Source: Seiridium cupressi
Taxonomy: Eukaryota; Ascomycota; Sordariomycetes; Amphisphaeriales; Sporocadaceae
Assembly (NCBI GenBank): GCA_036674765.1
Contig: JARVKI010000040.1
Location: 297,692-361,691, forward strand
Direction: 5' to 3'
DNA length: 64,000 nucleotides
A program made the translations under genes and the position numbers. Shown one piece after another: positions 44,172 to 56,194 of the stretch; positions within the stretch are counted from its first letter, which is position 1; each line of letters begins with the position of its first letter. A model generated the notes under the pieces. The model did not search any database. It was not told the DNA's origin and was given only the letters and a program-made list of their open reading frames with translations.

Positions 44172-46024
44172 ATGGCAAGTCTGCTACCAGTCATATTGGG
44201 CAACGCGGTCACTGCGCTTGCCGCATTAGTGACCCTGGTAATTATGGTTCTTGGTTTCCGAACCTTGAGCAATAGCTGACAGCTCCAAGATAACCCTATA
44301 TGTCTCGAGTCGAATTGCATACAACATCTTCTTCCACCCTCTTCGCTCGTTCCCGGGGCCCTTTTCACATCGAGCTACCATATTGCCATGGGCATATTAT
44401 ATTGCCACGGGAGGACTCGCCTGGCACGTAGCGGAACTCCACGAGCGTTATGGTCCCGTCGTCAGAATTACTCCTAACGAGGTATCCTTTCTCGAGCCAG
44501 AGGCCTGGAGAGATGTCTATACTGCAAGACCCAGCGGGGAGTACCTTGAGAAGTATATTCCATTTTACCGGCCGGCCGGCACTAGTTCTCGCTCTATCGT
44601 CTCGGCAGAAAAGGAGGAGCACTCCATGGTGCGCAAGCTTTTGGCCCCGTCTTTCTCGGATAAAGCTATGCGTGAGGTGGAGCCGACTGTCGGGCGTTAT
44701 GTCGATTCGCTCCTCCGCCAAGTCACAAAGGTGTGCGATGATGGGAAGGCTGCCGTGAACATGAGGGAATGGTGTATGTCTGACTCCATTTCCACTTTCT
44801 CAATAGACACTGATCATATCAAGATAATTTCACGACATTCGATGTAAGTGGCCGGAAGTTCCGCTGGTTGGGACATCGAGCTATGATGTATCCTGGATGA
44901 CTCGCTGACTACCTATGCGGCAGGTCATTGGAAACCTCGCTTTTGGGGAGGATTTTGGATGCCTGGAAGGGGGAGACTATCACCCTTGGGTTGCCGCCAT
45001 CGTCTTGTCCATTCGAGAAAACGCTCTGGCTTTAGCACTGAGCTCAATGTTGTCTAGGCCTATTATTCGTCTGATTGCCAAGAAAGCGGGCAAAGGCAGG
45101 CGTAAATACAATGCACTATCGCACCAGAAGCTTCAGCGACGTATTGATCGGGGCAGTGGGGAGCCAGACATTATCGGCCGCCTGATCGACAAAAAAGACG
45201 AGCTGGTAAGAACAGTCGAATTATAACCATACCGGTATCATACTGACGAGATGACGTAGAACTTGACTTTTGAAACCCTACACTCCAATTCTGGCGCCTT
45301 GACGATAGCTGGCTCGGAGACGACGGCCACGCTCCTCACTGGCGTCACATACCTGCTCTTAACTCACCCAGACTGTTTACTGAAGGTCACAAATGAGATT
45401 AGGTCGTCATTTCAAAGCACTCAAGAGATCACTTTCACCTCTGTCAACGGGCTGACGTATATGCTGGCTTGCCTTAATGAGGCTCTTCGTATTTATCCTC
45501 CAGCACCTCATGGCTTACCGCGGGTTACACCCACTGGAGGGGCGACAATTGCCGGCACATTCGTTCCAGGAAATGTATGTCGTCTGCATTTGATAAAAGT
45601 CGTTGTTTTCCATACTAACTTTCATGGCAATGCAGAATGTTGTCAGCGTTCCGACGCTCGCCATGCAGCGAAGCAAGAGGTACTTCCGACTGCCGGACGA
45701 GTTTCATCCTGAACGCTTTTTGGGTGACGCAAGTTTTGCTGGTGACCGCCTAGATGCTATCCAGCCATTCTCGCTGGGACCGAGGAACTGTATTGGGAAA
45801 CCGTTAGTCTTTATACTCGAAAATAGTTTGGTTGTTATCGCTGACACCTTGCAAGACTGGCCTATGCCGAGATGCGACTAATTTTGGCGAAAATCCTCTT
45901 CAGCTTTGATTTGCGACTTGCCGACGATAGCAAGAACTGGATCGACAGGAACAAAGTGTACTTCCTATGGCTTAAGCCAGATTTGAACGTCTATTTGACA
46001 CCTGCTCGCAGTAGCAAGTCCTGA
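44172..46024 (+). CDS. cytochrome P450 monooxygenase, fungal multi-intron type
   Basis: Seven exons, 44172..44237, 44290..44773, 44824..44843, 44924..45205, 45260..45574, 45636..45802, 45856..46024, all junctions in frame, 500 residues. One exon is only 20 nt. N-terminal membrane anchor at about 5-24, then 'FFHPLRSFPGP' (Pro-rich hinge), 'YGPVVRITPNEVSFL', I-helix 'TIAGSETTATLL' near 300, ExxR in 'CLNEALRIYPP' near 357, and heme loop 'FSLGPRNCIGKP' with Cys near 440. The 'YNIFFHPL...YGPVVRI.PNE' pattern is that of secondary-metabolism P450s such as the isotrichodermin or averantin hydroxylase groups. The substrate is not predictable. No other biosynthetic core gene is nearby. A degraded P450-like fragment lies near 50170. 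Confidence 0.92.
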
Positions 46025-46600
46025 TGCTGACTGAAATCTTTTTTTTTTTTTTTCCTCCTCCGGGGCTACAAGTCTAGGTGTCGCGACGAGTTTGTGTGTG
46101 GCCAAGGGGACATTTGGGGTTTGGGACTTTCGCATGGCTCTTGTACTATGCAACAAGATGAATAACATAATTGGGGTGTCTGTAAGGAAATAAAGCCATT
46201 CCTCCAAGGCTATCGTCTGAGGGATCTAGAAAACATCCCTGTGGAAGATTAATATAGCCCAAATATAATTGCATGGCAGGTCTCTCAAATATTCAAAGGA
46301 GTTCCTCTTCTCTCTCTTTCTTCCTCTCTGGTAAAAGTGCAGGACCACCTACCTACATATTTCTCGAAATGTCTTACCCGCTTGTACCCGCCATGGTCCT
46401 AGAAGAACCGCCGCGTTTAAGCTTAAAGTAATCCGCGTTCTCGCCCATTTCTTACCGCATCGGGCAAAAAAGCGTGGAGATGGACCCGCTAAAATTTCTC
46501 ATAGCTTCTCGCCCTTCACCCGCCGAACCGGAACATATCCCATCAGTCGGAGGGCAATGGCCTGAGTATACTCCCGACCTAGCCCCTGTGCAACGCAGTC
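46025..46600. promoter_or_regulatory. promoter region of PABA synthase
   Basis: 576 bp between co-directional genes, with a T15 run at 46039-46053 and a CT-rich stretch at 46310-46335 typical of fungal promoters. No gene seen. Confidence 0.45.
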
Positions 46601-49108
46601 ATGGGCCGCCCTCAGATCCTGTTCCTCGATGCCTATGACTCCTTCAGTAACAATGTTGTCTCCCTGCTGACGTCGCTGCTGGGAGCCGACGTGCATGTCT
46701 TACACATCGATTCGCCCAAGTTTGACCAGAAGTCTCCCGGCTTCCACGCTGCCCTGACGGCGGAGCTCCAATACTACGATGCTGTGATATGTGGGCCGGG
46801 CCCGGGCTCACCCACGAATGATGCCGACGTGGGGTTGATGAAACACATATGGGAGCTTGGTGACAGCCATCTGCTCCCTGTGCTCGGCATATGCTTGGGG
46901 TTCCAGAGCCTTGCTGTCAGTTGCGGAGCTCGGATCAGGAAGATACCTGGCGGCGGCCTTCATGGGATGATTCGGGATATCGAGTTCTGCGGCAACGAGT
47001 CCAGTGTCGAGGGCAACGTCTTCGCAGGGGTGCCTTCTTTCAAGGCAACGCTTTACCACAGTCTCTGCGCAGACATTGGCCAGGACTCGATAGAGAAATC
47101 CGACTGGCCTACGCTGAAGTGGCAGGCGGCCCCTCTAGTCCCTGACGCCGTCCCTCTGGCGTGGGTAGAGGAGCTGCACAACGAGACAACGCAGCGCATC
47201 CTCATGGGCATGAGGCATGTGACGAAACCATTCTGGGGTGTGCAATATCATCCCGAATCCGTGTGCTCCGAAGCAATAGGCCATCAAATCATCAGTAATT
47301 GGTTTGGGCAGGCATTGAAATGGAACCAAGAACGTGGCCGCATCACGAAACCACGGCCTACTGCCCTTGCCACCGCATCCACCAAGCAGAGTCTTTTACA
47401 ACAATCCGCTGCTTTAGCAGCCGTGAGAGATACTGCTGTGTGTGACGGCCCGGACTTGGCAGACTGTCTGGTTGGATCAGAGTACTTTTCTAATGCCATC
47501 CGCTTGCCCTCTCATGTCCAGGTGCCGGACGTCGTAGAGTTGTTGCAGAGCAACAAACGCGATCATATCATCTTGGATTCTGCGAGCGCTCATGCAAATC
47601 GCATAGGGCTTGACGTGCGCGGACGATATAGTATCATTGCTCTAGATATCGAAGAGGCTCCGCGTCTTGAGTACCACGCGGGTGACCGTCACATTCTTGC
47701 CCACCTGCCTCCATCGTTGGCAAATGGGCACCCGACAAGCCAGGATATTCCGCTACAGAAAGGGCAGACCGTTTGGCATTTCTTGGTTGAGTTCATGAGT
47801 CAGAGGTCAATGAGCGTACCGGGCGCCGAATCACCATTTCTAGGAGGCTTTATGGGCTATATCAGTTACGAGCTAGGTCTGGAGTGTATCGACGTCAGTA
47901 CCGACAATTCCCGAGGCCATCAAAGACCAGATCTTTGCTTTGCCTGGGTCACCAGAAGCATTGTCATTGATCATCTAGAAGGCACACTACGTATCCAGTA
48001 TTTGCATCCTGCTGCCATAGAGGCGGACCGGTGGATACAGTCTATAGTGACCACTCTCGAGACTTCTACCATGTGGACGGACGGGCTGCGTGTAAACGAC
48101 AACAAACTCAAAAGCACAAGCCACTTGACTCCTCCCATAACTCCAACAGGAGCTACAAACCCAGTCGCTGTCGTAACTCCTCATTCTGCCGAGTACGAGT
48201 CAAAGGTGCGGACATGTCAGGACTATATTGCAGCAGGCGATTCGTATGAATTATGTCTCACGGACCAAACAACAATAACTCGGACGATCAACCACCCGGC
48301 CGAAGCCAACGTCATGCCGACTAACAGCTGGGCGCCCTCGAGCGCTACGAAGACTCCCAGCTCTTGGCATATCTACCGAACGCTGCGTACCCGCCAGCCC
48401 GCGCCCTTCGGATCATACATCCGGCTTGGTGGCGCGACGCTTATATCCTCGTCACCCGAGCGCTTCCTAGAGTACGATAGGAGCGGTCTATGCTCCATGC
48501 GTCCCATGAAAGGCACCGTTCGCAAGTCGGCGGCCTGTTCCACCCTTGAGCAAGCCGAGAAGATCCTCCACATCCCCAAAGAGGAGGCAGAAAATCTCAT
48601 GATCGTGGATTTGGTGCGGCATGACCTGCACTCCGTATGCGGGCCGGGCAACGTGCAAGTGCCGCAACTGTTGAAGGTAGAGGAATATGCGAGCGTGTTC
48701 CAAATGATCAGCGTGGTCGAGGGCCAGCTCCCCAGTGGCGACAAAGGTTCAATGTACACAGGCCTTGATGTGCTGGCCGCTAGCCTCCCGCCGGGCAGCA
48801 TGACGGGGGCGCCGAAGAAACGCAGCTGCGAACTACTGCGGGAGATCGAGAGCCACCAAGACCGAAGTCTGTACTCAGGTGTCGTGGGGTACATGGATGT
48901 CACGGGCAAGGGCGACTGGAGCGTGACAATTCGCAGCCTGTTTCGATGGGACGACGAGACGACGCAGAATGAGGACGGCAGCGAGACGGAGGTCTGGAGG
49001 ATTGGTGCCGGTGGTGCCGTCACTGCACTCAGCACGGCTGAGGGCGAGAGAAAAGAAATGTTCACCAAGCTGAAGGGACCGCTCGGTGTTTTCGACGAAA
49101 GGACATGA
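46601..49108 (+). CDS. para-aminobenzoate (aminodeoxychorismate) synthase, fused PabA-PabB
   Basis: Intronless, 835 residues, folate pathway. Residues 1 to about 245 form a class I glutamine amidotransferase: 'FLDAYDSFSNNVVSLL', oxyanion 'GPGPGSP', nucleophile Cys98 in 'GICLGFQS', and His217/Glu219 in 'QYHPES'. Residues about 380-830 form the chorismate-binding synthase: 'GDSYELCLTDQTTI', 'MRPMKGTVRKSA', 'IVDLVRHDL', 'LPPGSMTGAPKKRSCELL', 'SGVVGYMDVTGKGDWS'. The fused enzyme makes 4-amino-4-deoxychorismate from chorismate and glutamine. It corresponds to pabaA of Aspergillus and ABZ1 of yeast. 'KGTVRK' is the motif form of PABA synthases rather than anthranilate synthase. Complete and undamaged. 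Confidence 0.95.
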   Translation: MGRPQILFLDAYDSFSNNVVSLLTSLLGADVHVLHIDSPKFDQKSPGFHAALTAELQYYDAVICGPGPGSPTNDADVGLMKHIWELGDSHLLPVLGICLGFQSLAVSCGARIRKIPGGGLHGMIRDIEFCGNESSVEGNVFAGVPSFKATLYHSLCADIGQDSIEKSDWPTLKWQAAPLVPDAVPLAWVEELHNETTQRILMGMRHVTKPFWGVQYHPESVCSEAIGHQIISNWFGQALKWNQERGRITKPRPTALATASTKQSLLQQSAALAAVRDTAVCDGPDLADCLVGSEYFSNAIRLPSHVQVPDVVELLQSNKRDHIILDSASAHANRIGLDVRGRYSIIALDIEEAPRLEYHAGDRHILAHLPPSLANGHPTSQDIPLQKGQTVWHFLVEFMSQRSMSVPGAESPFLGGFMGYISYELGLECIDVSTDNSRGHQRPDLCFAWVTRSIVIDHLEGTLRIQYLHPAAIEADRWIQSIVTTLETSTMWTDGLRVNDNKLKSTSHLTPPITPTGATNPVAVVTPHSAEYESKVRTCQDYIAAGDSYELCLTDQTTITRTINHPAEANVMPTNSWAPSSATKTPSSWHIYRTLRTRQPAPFGSYIRLGGATLISSSPERFLEYDRSGLCSMRPMKGTVRKSAACSTLEQAEKILHIPKEEAENLMIVDLVRHDLHSVCGPGNVQVPQLLKVEEYASVFQMISVVEGQLPSGDKGSMYTGLDVLAASLPPGSMTGAPKKRSCELLREIESHQDRSLYSGVVGYMDVTGKGDWSVTIRSLFRWDDETTQNEDGSETEVWRIGAGGAVTALSTAEGERKEMFTKLKGPLGVFDERT

Positions 49109-50489
49109 AATGACTGCTTGGATTTTTGGTGTTCAGGTGCTTTGGCCAGGCCGGGTTGCATAGGATACTCAACGTGTCCTACAGGAGTTTGGCATCAAGA
49201 TGGACGAAGTGCCTCTGTTTCGGAATATTTCTCTGGGATATAGATTCAACAAGCATGATAGATTAGGCGTACAGTCCCAATTGGTCACATACCGGCGGTT
49301 CTCAGGTTTTGCGTCAGTCCGACGTTCAGTTTCGCCAGAACCACTTTCGCTGCATGAAGAAGCAATGTATAGGGTTGCGAGAAGTCGAAGCAGATATCGT
49401 CGTACATTATCTTCAGAGCCCAACTGTTGTCATCATGCATACAGGATACATCTTGATTTTGGTGAAACCACTCTTGTCTGGGTATTGCCTCATTATTCAT
49501 GCATGAGGCTGTGCTATGCTCTGAACACGACAAAACCAAGCCCGGCGCTCAGCGTGCTCCTATAGTAGTAAAGGGTCGTTCCTACTCCTCTTCATCAGTA
49601 ATTTCGGGAATTGGTGTCCTATTGCCCTTCGTCGCTATGTTGAGCCTCATGCCCATCGCGTCCTAGAATCATGAATACATCCCCCAACTCAAGCCAGACA
49701 CAGTTTCTTGGTCATCATGATCACTATTGCTTTCTTCATCGTACCCTGTGCGGCGAGCAGTCCCACAAATCTCATAGTTTGATAACATAAATGCTTTCGA
49801 ATTTCTCGTGTGGCCGAGGAAAGTATTCGTCTCCATAGCGAAACCTTTTCGTTTTTCCAGGGACTGCTGCTTCTGACCATTGAACCCGGGTTGTTGGTGA
49901 GGTTCACGGTAGAGACATTAAGGGGTTAGGGGTTTGGTGTGTATGACTTGAACATTGGTCGCGGCAACAATTCCTTCCCTTCGGCAGAGCGTTGCTGAGC
50001 CTGGAACGCGAAATTTCGACTGATTGCTAAGAGAGCTGGCAAAACAGACATAGTAAGTAGTGAGGAAGAGCATCCCCGCCTGGTTAAGCGACAAGACGAC
50101 GCGGCGAGGATCGCTTTTATTGTGGGTGCGCCGGTGCGGTCATGTAGCGATTATGCAAAATCTCGACCTCGGAACGTCACAATGCTAGTTTGGGGGCGCT
50201 CACGATAGTCGGCTCAGATACATCTCAATCTCATATGTTGGTCACAAAGGTATCAAGAATAGTAGTGCCTTGCCCTTCCACCAGCGGGCTTGTCTACCTC
50301 ACGCAGCACGAAGGGTATGATACAGACCAGTCCTCTTCGAAAGCAAGAAACGTAGAGAGGCATTTCCAGCTATGCAATTAGGATCCATCAGTCCTGGACC
50401 CCCGAACCAAAGACCTCTCGTGAAATCGTTAGCAAACGTCCCCCAACTCCGCAAAAACAAATTCATTTCCTCGCCACCGCGTTGGCTGC
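49109..50489. other. intergenic, 1.4 kb, with a possible P450 relic near 50170-50240
   Basis: Convergent 3' regions of PABA synthase and SMC1. The plus strand at about 50180-50235 encodes 'LGALTIVGSDTSQS', resembling the P450 I-helix ('GALTIAGSETTA' in the gene at 44172-46024). No further P450 sequence surrounds it. Confidence 0.4.
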
Positions 50490-53400
50490 TTATACGTATT
50501 TTCGAAGCTGTCAAACAATGAGTATTTGTTCTGTCTAGGCATTCGAGGGAGGGGACTTACATCCAGCGTCAGTGTTCTCGAACTATTTACTTCTTGGTCT
50601 CTGTACACGCCAATCAAGCTTTCGCTGTCCTGGAACAGGCCCGTCTTTAAACTGATGACGATGAACTGCATTCCCGGACCGGCGTGTTCGCGAATGTAGT
50701 TCTTGATTCTCTCAACATTGGTGTTGTCCAAGGCGGCATCCACCTCATCAAGAACGAAGAAAGGACTTGGCTGGTAGCTGTGAATGGCGAACAGTAGTGC
50801 GAGAGCTGCCATCGTCTTCTCGCCGCCAGAGAGGTGTTCCATATCTCGGAAACGCTTGAGCGGCGGCATGGCATGGTATTTGATACCAGAGAGGTATGGC
50901 TTGTCAGTGTCCTCTTCGATATCTAGGTAGGCCTGACCACCTAGAGGGTAGTTCTCGGACCGTGTCAGGTCCTTGTATACCTGGGAGATCTGTTCCTGGA
51001 TATGCGAAAAGGCCTTGTTGAAGAGCTCAAATCTTTTCGCCTTGATCTCATCGAACGCTTCACGAGCGACTTTGAAAGCTTCTTTTGAAGCGTTGAACTC
51101 CTGATCCGTAGACTTGAGCCGAGACTCAACGACCTCAAGTCGCTCCATTGCGCGCATGTTGGGATTCAGTTTCTCGAGCTCCGACGTCAGGGATGAGATC
51201 TTGTTTTGCAGCTGCTCCTCCACCGACTCATCATCGGGCTAAACACGTTAGTATCTTGTGCGACCGAGGGCACGAGGAAACTTACTTCTTTCAAATCCGC
51301 TGGAAGTCCATGGAAATCGATCTCGATCCCGTAGTCATTCATAGCTTCTTCCATGGCATCCTCGCCACCTTCATCGACATCCATGGCGTCTGGATCTTGC
51401 TGGAGGAGATTGTCTTCGTTGGGCAAATTGTCCAGAGAACCTTGCGCCAAAGGCACACTGATCTGCTCAAGTCGGCACCGTCTCAGCAGGGCAAATTTGC
51501 CGGCGCTGTTCTTTTGGACTTCTGTCTCCAGAGCGTTGATGGCTTTCTGCCTGCCTTCAATATCTCGACTTCTTTTCTGCACATCGGCCTTGGCCTCATT
51601 CACTTTCTGGGTGCGTTCGGACAACCTCTCCCTGAGCTTGTCAAACTGCTCCTGTAGTGCGTCAAGGGCATCTTGGTCGGTACCCATGGCTTCCTCAATC
51701 TCCGCTTTTTCTGCCTCATAACCCTCGACGTCCGTTTGGAAACGTCGCAGCTGGTCTTCCATGCGCGTCAATCTGCTCTCAGCATCACTCAATCTTGACC
51801 TTTCCCAATTAAGGTTGTTGTTCAGCCGCGATTTCTGGAGTTCGAACTGATTGCGCTTCTCGGCCGCCTCTTGCTCCAAGCTGCCTTGTTGAGCCTCGTA
51901 CGCCCGAATATCGGCATAGCCAAGTCTCTTGCAGAAGTCAGCGAAGATCTTATCCTCGACCTCGGCGATTGCCGTCTTGAACTTGTCGACGGTAGACCGC
52001 GTCTTTTGCAGTTTGCTGTCTTCCTCTTTGAACTTGGGCTGCAACTCCTTAAGCTGGCGTTTCCCGTTGTCCAATTCCTTCTTTTTGCTCGCCAGATTCT
52101 GATCAAATGCGGCAAGTTCGCTCCGGGCAAAGGCAAGCCGTTGCTCTAGATCTGCGAGATGGCTTTGGAGGATCTCTTCGGCGGCACCACGACGGTCCGT
52201 CTTGGGAAGCTTCTCGAGATCGTCCTTGAATTTGTCGGCCGTCTTCCGCAGGTTCTGGACGTCGTGTTCTTCGAAGCGGCGTTTGCCCTTGTGCTCCGGT
52301 CCGCGACCACCAGTCATCAGGCCTGCCTTGTGGATCACAAAACCCTCGAGCGTCACTGCTTTGACAGGTATCCTGCGCTGATAACATATGTTCTTTGCGA
52401 TCTCCAGCGTGTCGCAGACGATGGAGCCGCCGCAGGCGTATGTCATGGCGCGTTCCAGGGACGAGTCGAAATCGATGGTATCAATAGTAAGCCGAGCACC
52501 TTGTATGCCCTTAACAGCGTTGCTAACGGCATTTACCTTGATGTTGTCAAGCGGTAGGAACGTCATGGCGGGGAAGCGTTGGTCCTTGAGGTACTTGATG
52601 CACTCTTGACCAGTCTTCTCCGAGTCGACAATGACAGAGTCAAAGTCGCGACCAAGAGCAGTGATGACGGCCTCATCATACTTCTTCTGCTTTGGTTTGC
52701 ATAGATCGCCGATTCTGCCCTTGACCCCAGGGATGATGCGTTTGAGAGAGGTGACCATCTCTTTCGTCCTGGCCTCCTTGTCATTCTGACGTCGGCCGTC
52801 GTCAGCCTCAACCAACTTCCTCAGAACATCTTGCAGCTTTTCGTCGAGCTCAGTCCTTCGCTGGTTCGTCCTAACACGCTCAGACTGAATCTGGTTGAAC
52901 TCTTTTTTCTTGGCGTCAATGTCAGTTGATGTCTGCTTGACGACTTGCTGCACGGCATCTCTCCTCTCCTTGGTTGCTGACAGCTCCGTGTCAAGCTTCT
53001 CCACGGCGGCCTGGTAGTTCTCAACTTTGCCTCTGAGACTGTTGACGGTAACCTCGTCGGTTTTGAGCTGGCGGATGAGATTCTCTAATTTGGCCTGATT
53101 GTCCGAGGATTTGGCCATGGCTTGAGCGCGTAACGAATTGTACTCTTTTCGATCGGCTTCGCTCAGCTCCCTGCCCTGTTTTTTCATGGTCTCCTTCCAC
53201 TGATCCTCGAACTGCTTCTGTGCCTTCTGGACCACGGCCAAATCCTTCTCAATCTTTGCGATGGACTTGACCTGGGCATCGCGTTCCTTGCTAACCTCGG
53301 CTATCCTGGAGCGGATCTTGTCGGCAGCTTGATTGGTCTGTTGGACCTTCTCCTCGATAGGGACAAGGCTGTTCTCCTTCTCCTCGAGCTGCCTCTCCTG

Positions 53401-54477
53401 CCTCTTCATCTGGCGCTCGACCTTGTGGACCTCCTGAGTCACTTTGGTCTGTGCCTGACGGGCAACCTCGAGGTCCTTCTCGTACTTTTCGACGTTGCGA
53501 CGGAACTCCTTGAGATTTTCCTGATGTTCCTGGATCTGGGCGCTGGACTCATCCATGACGCGCTGGAAATGGTAGAGCTTCCAGAGGATATGAGTGACCA
53601 CTGCCTTGTCGCGCTCCTCTGTCTTGCTCTGGAAGTTCTCTGCTTCCTTCTTCTGGTCCTGGTACTGCCTGATCTCAGAATTGATGCCGCGACGCCTCTG
53701 GAGCTGGAAAGCTGACGTCTCCGAGGCCTGGTCGGCCTCGGCCTGCAGTCGCTCGTACTCGGGCTTATACTCCAAGCTGCCGGAGATCTGCTCGATCAAG
53801 CGTGTGAGGTCTTGCGGCGACTGCGCAGCGATGGCCTCAACATCTCCCTGGAAGACCAAGAAGTTGCGAGCCTTGATCAGAATGTTCTCGGACTCGAGGG
53901 ATTCGTTGTACTGCTGGGCGGTGACGACACGATCGTTGATCCGGTATTCGCTGGCACCCTGGCTCGTGATGGAGCGCTTCCATTTCTGCTCGTCGCCAGC
54001 GTCATCTTCGTAGACTGCCATGACCCAGGCGCTCTTCGGGTCGCCTCGCGTCGGGCGTTGTTCGGACTGTTCCGCACCCTGTGCGTCGCCATTTTCAAAG
54101 CCGTTCCCGGGCGCATCGGCCGAGCCGTCGTCGTTGATCTTCGATGTCTTGAGGACTCGACCGCGGTAGACCAGATCCTTTAGATGTGCGGATCGGAGAT
54201 GTGACGACTTGATACCCAGGACGAATGAGATGGCGTCCATGCTGACGGTCTTGGGTTAGTCCGCATTCAGTCAGAGCTCAGATGCGCGAGGGGAACGTAC
54301 GAGTTGGACTTGCCAGATCCATTGGGACCAATGATGGAGGTAAAGTAGGAGTCGCCAAATAAGAGGATATGGTGACCCTTGTAGGACTTGAAGTCTGGAC
54401 GTGGTCAGCGGCGCACGGCAAAGGATCGACATGGGCAAGACCGTACTGAACAACTCCAAGCGGATGAGCTTTCCCAT
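50490..54477 (-). CDS. SMC1: cohesin subunit SMC1
   Basis: Five exons, complement(50490..50507, 50561..51238, 51286..54241, 54301..54394, 54447..54477), introns 47-59 nt, 1258 residues. Exons 1 and 2 rebuild 'MGKLIRLELFNFKSYKG' and Walker A 'GPNGSGKS' (33-40), then 'SSHLRSAHLKDLVYRGRV' marks SMC1. Coiled coil about 170-510, hinge about 510-690 with 'GRDFDSVIVDSEKTGQECI' and 'AGLMTGGRG', second coiled coil, ABC signature 'HLSGGEKTMAALALLF' near 1155, Walker B 'FFVLDEVDAALD' near 1185. The last exon is 18 nt and gives the ending 'TLTLDLRKYV'. SMC1 pairs with SMC3 in cohesin for chromatid cohesion and loop extrusion. Stop and start both fit orthologue ends. Confidence 0.96.
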
Positions 54478-56194
54478 CTTGAACGGTGGCGATGGTGGTG
54501 GCAGAACTAGAGAGTGTTGGTGGTCAAAAAGACGCGACCTTTTTTTCCCTCCTGCTTGACGACGCGCCGGTCAGTGGGGAAAAGGCGTTGAGAACCTGAA
54601 GTGAGAGGAAATGAAATCAACACATTTCAATCGCTCGGGACAGGCGCCAGTGCATGCGATGCGGATGACACAAGGCCGGGTTAGAAAGGCAAAGGCAGCA
54701 GGTGGAGCAGGACGGAGCTGTCGCAGTTTCTCACGATGCTGCTTGCTTCTGCAGTACACAGCTTGCAAGGTACGCGACTTATGGTGGTGCGTCGCATCGT
54801 CCCAGGCCCAATTCAATTGGATTCGCGGGCGCGGGGACCTTGAGGCTTGGGACGGGACCTGGGCTGACACGAGCCACACTAACCACATTCATCCACCTCG
54901 TCCCTCTACTGTAGACGCGTTCTGCTCTGCCCAAGGAGAAGCTCGAGGTGAGGTGACCAGCTGGCTGCCACTGCTGGACTGTCTGTTTCCTTATGATCTC
55001 CCACCGCCCCCAATGTTTTCGCCAGGGTTCAGCTCTCTCGCGTGGATCCACCCTCCCCGGGGCTTCTTCTAACTGGAGGCACGGGCGCTGCCTGCTGTGC
55101 ATACAATACTACGGGCAGCAGATGCAGGTCAGACGTCACTACCCACGCCAAGGGTCCTGGCCACATGTACCGTCAAGACAACACGCCTGGCCTGGCAAAA
55201 CTTGTATCAACCACAAACGAACCTGATGTGCCCAAGCACGACAGTGTATTGCTCAGCTTCTGCCAAGACGCCACTTGAATTCAGCTCTTTTTCTCCATTC
55301 TTTGACCAGTCTAGATCAAAACTTACAGTTTGAGAGTGACCACGAGTGGATACGACCCTGACCGTCATAGCTCCCGAGGTCCCTTCCTCCAGCTTGCATT
55401 CCAGGATATCCCAGCTTGATCTATCCTGCTACTCCAGACCATCGCCAAGATATCTGGTATGTATGACTTCCGCTGCACAGTATCGATTGTTGTCGAGTTT
55501 CGTACAGTTTTCTGATCACGGAGTGCTACAGTCAGTACCCATTAGGTGATATCTTAGCTTGCCCCGAGCTGCAGTGACTGGGCGCTTTTGGCTATCCGAA
55601 AGCCAGGCGTTTCGTCCAACCAAAAGCCGCCAAACCAACACGTCCTTCCGCCACGACGATTCAGAGGACTGTCCAAACCACCTCGAGACCCTCACCATCT
55701 CCAACGTGCTCTTTAGCCACCCGACCTGCGTTGGTTCTGTCTGGTGGTTTGAGCCTTGTCCTTCCCAAACTTCTGAAAGTCACACGCTATCGCCGTCGTC
55801 GGGGCTTATCCATCACCGTCACGCGCGCCGTCTCGGGCCATCCACGCACCAAATTACTGTTTGCGGCCCTGCCCACGCCTCCATCCAAACCTGTCAAGTA
55901 CCGATCTCGCCCAAGTTTATCTCCTCGTCTGTATGCTTCAAGGGCCCACCGAGAGCTTAGAGGGGTAACCGTTGCATATAGTGAGTCTACCCTCTCCGTG
56001 CCTCTTATAGCTTCTCTATTTCCCACCATGCCAGCTACGCAACTACTCGCCCTGCTGCATTCCAGGGTATCTACTGTAACTATTTCTTGGGATCTCCCAT
56101 GGCTGATGTTCTACTTGTCAGGGGAGCCAATGCGCTTCGCCTAGTCTCGTTCCGCCACGATCTGAAACGATACCCATCCCATACCATCAGTGAA
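54478..56194. promoter_or_regulatory. long divergent promoter region (SMC1 / GPC1)
   Basis: 1.7 kb between divergent starts. Contains one MluI-box (ACGCGT, 54915-54920). Small open frames around 54600-56030 lack protein features. The Gpc1 mRNA leader probably occupies part of the right end. Confidence 0.45.
54915..54920. promoter_or_regulatory. MluI cell-cycle box (ACGCGT)
   Basis: ACGCGT about 440 bp upstream of the SMC1 ATG. In yeasts, MBF binds this sequence at G1/S genes, cohesin genes among them. A single hexamer is weak evidence. Confidence 0.3.

Noticed and set aside
44172..49108. P450 next to PABA synthase as a biosynthetic cluster
   Set aside because: PABA synthase is a complete folate-pathway enzyme, and there is no polyketide synthase, peptide synthetase, terpene cyclase, transporter or cluster regulator nearby.
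48373..49161. 262-codon minus-strand ORF
   Set aside because: Antisense to the conserved synthase half of the PABA synthase; no domain or plausible start context.
55559..55960. 133-codon ORF upstream of Gpc1
   Set aside because: Composition is Ser/Pro/His-rich without domain features and it lies in the divergent promoter region.
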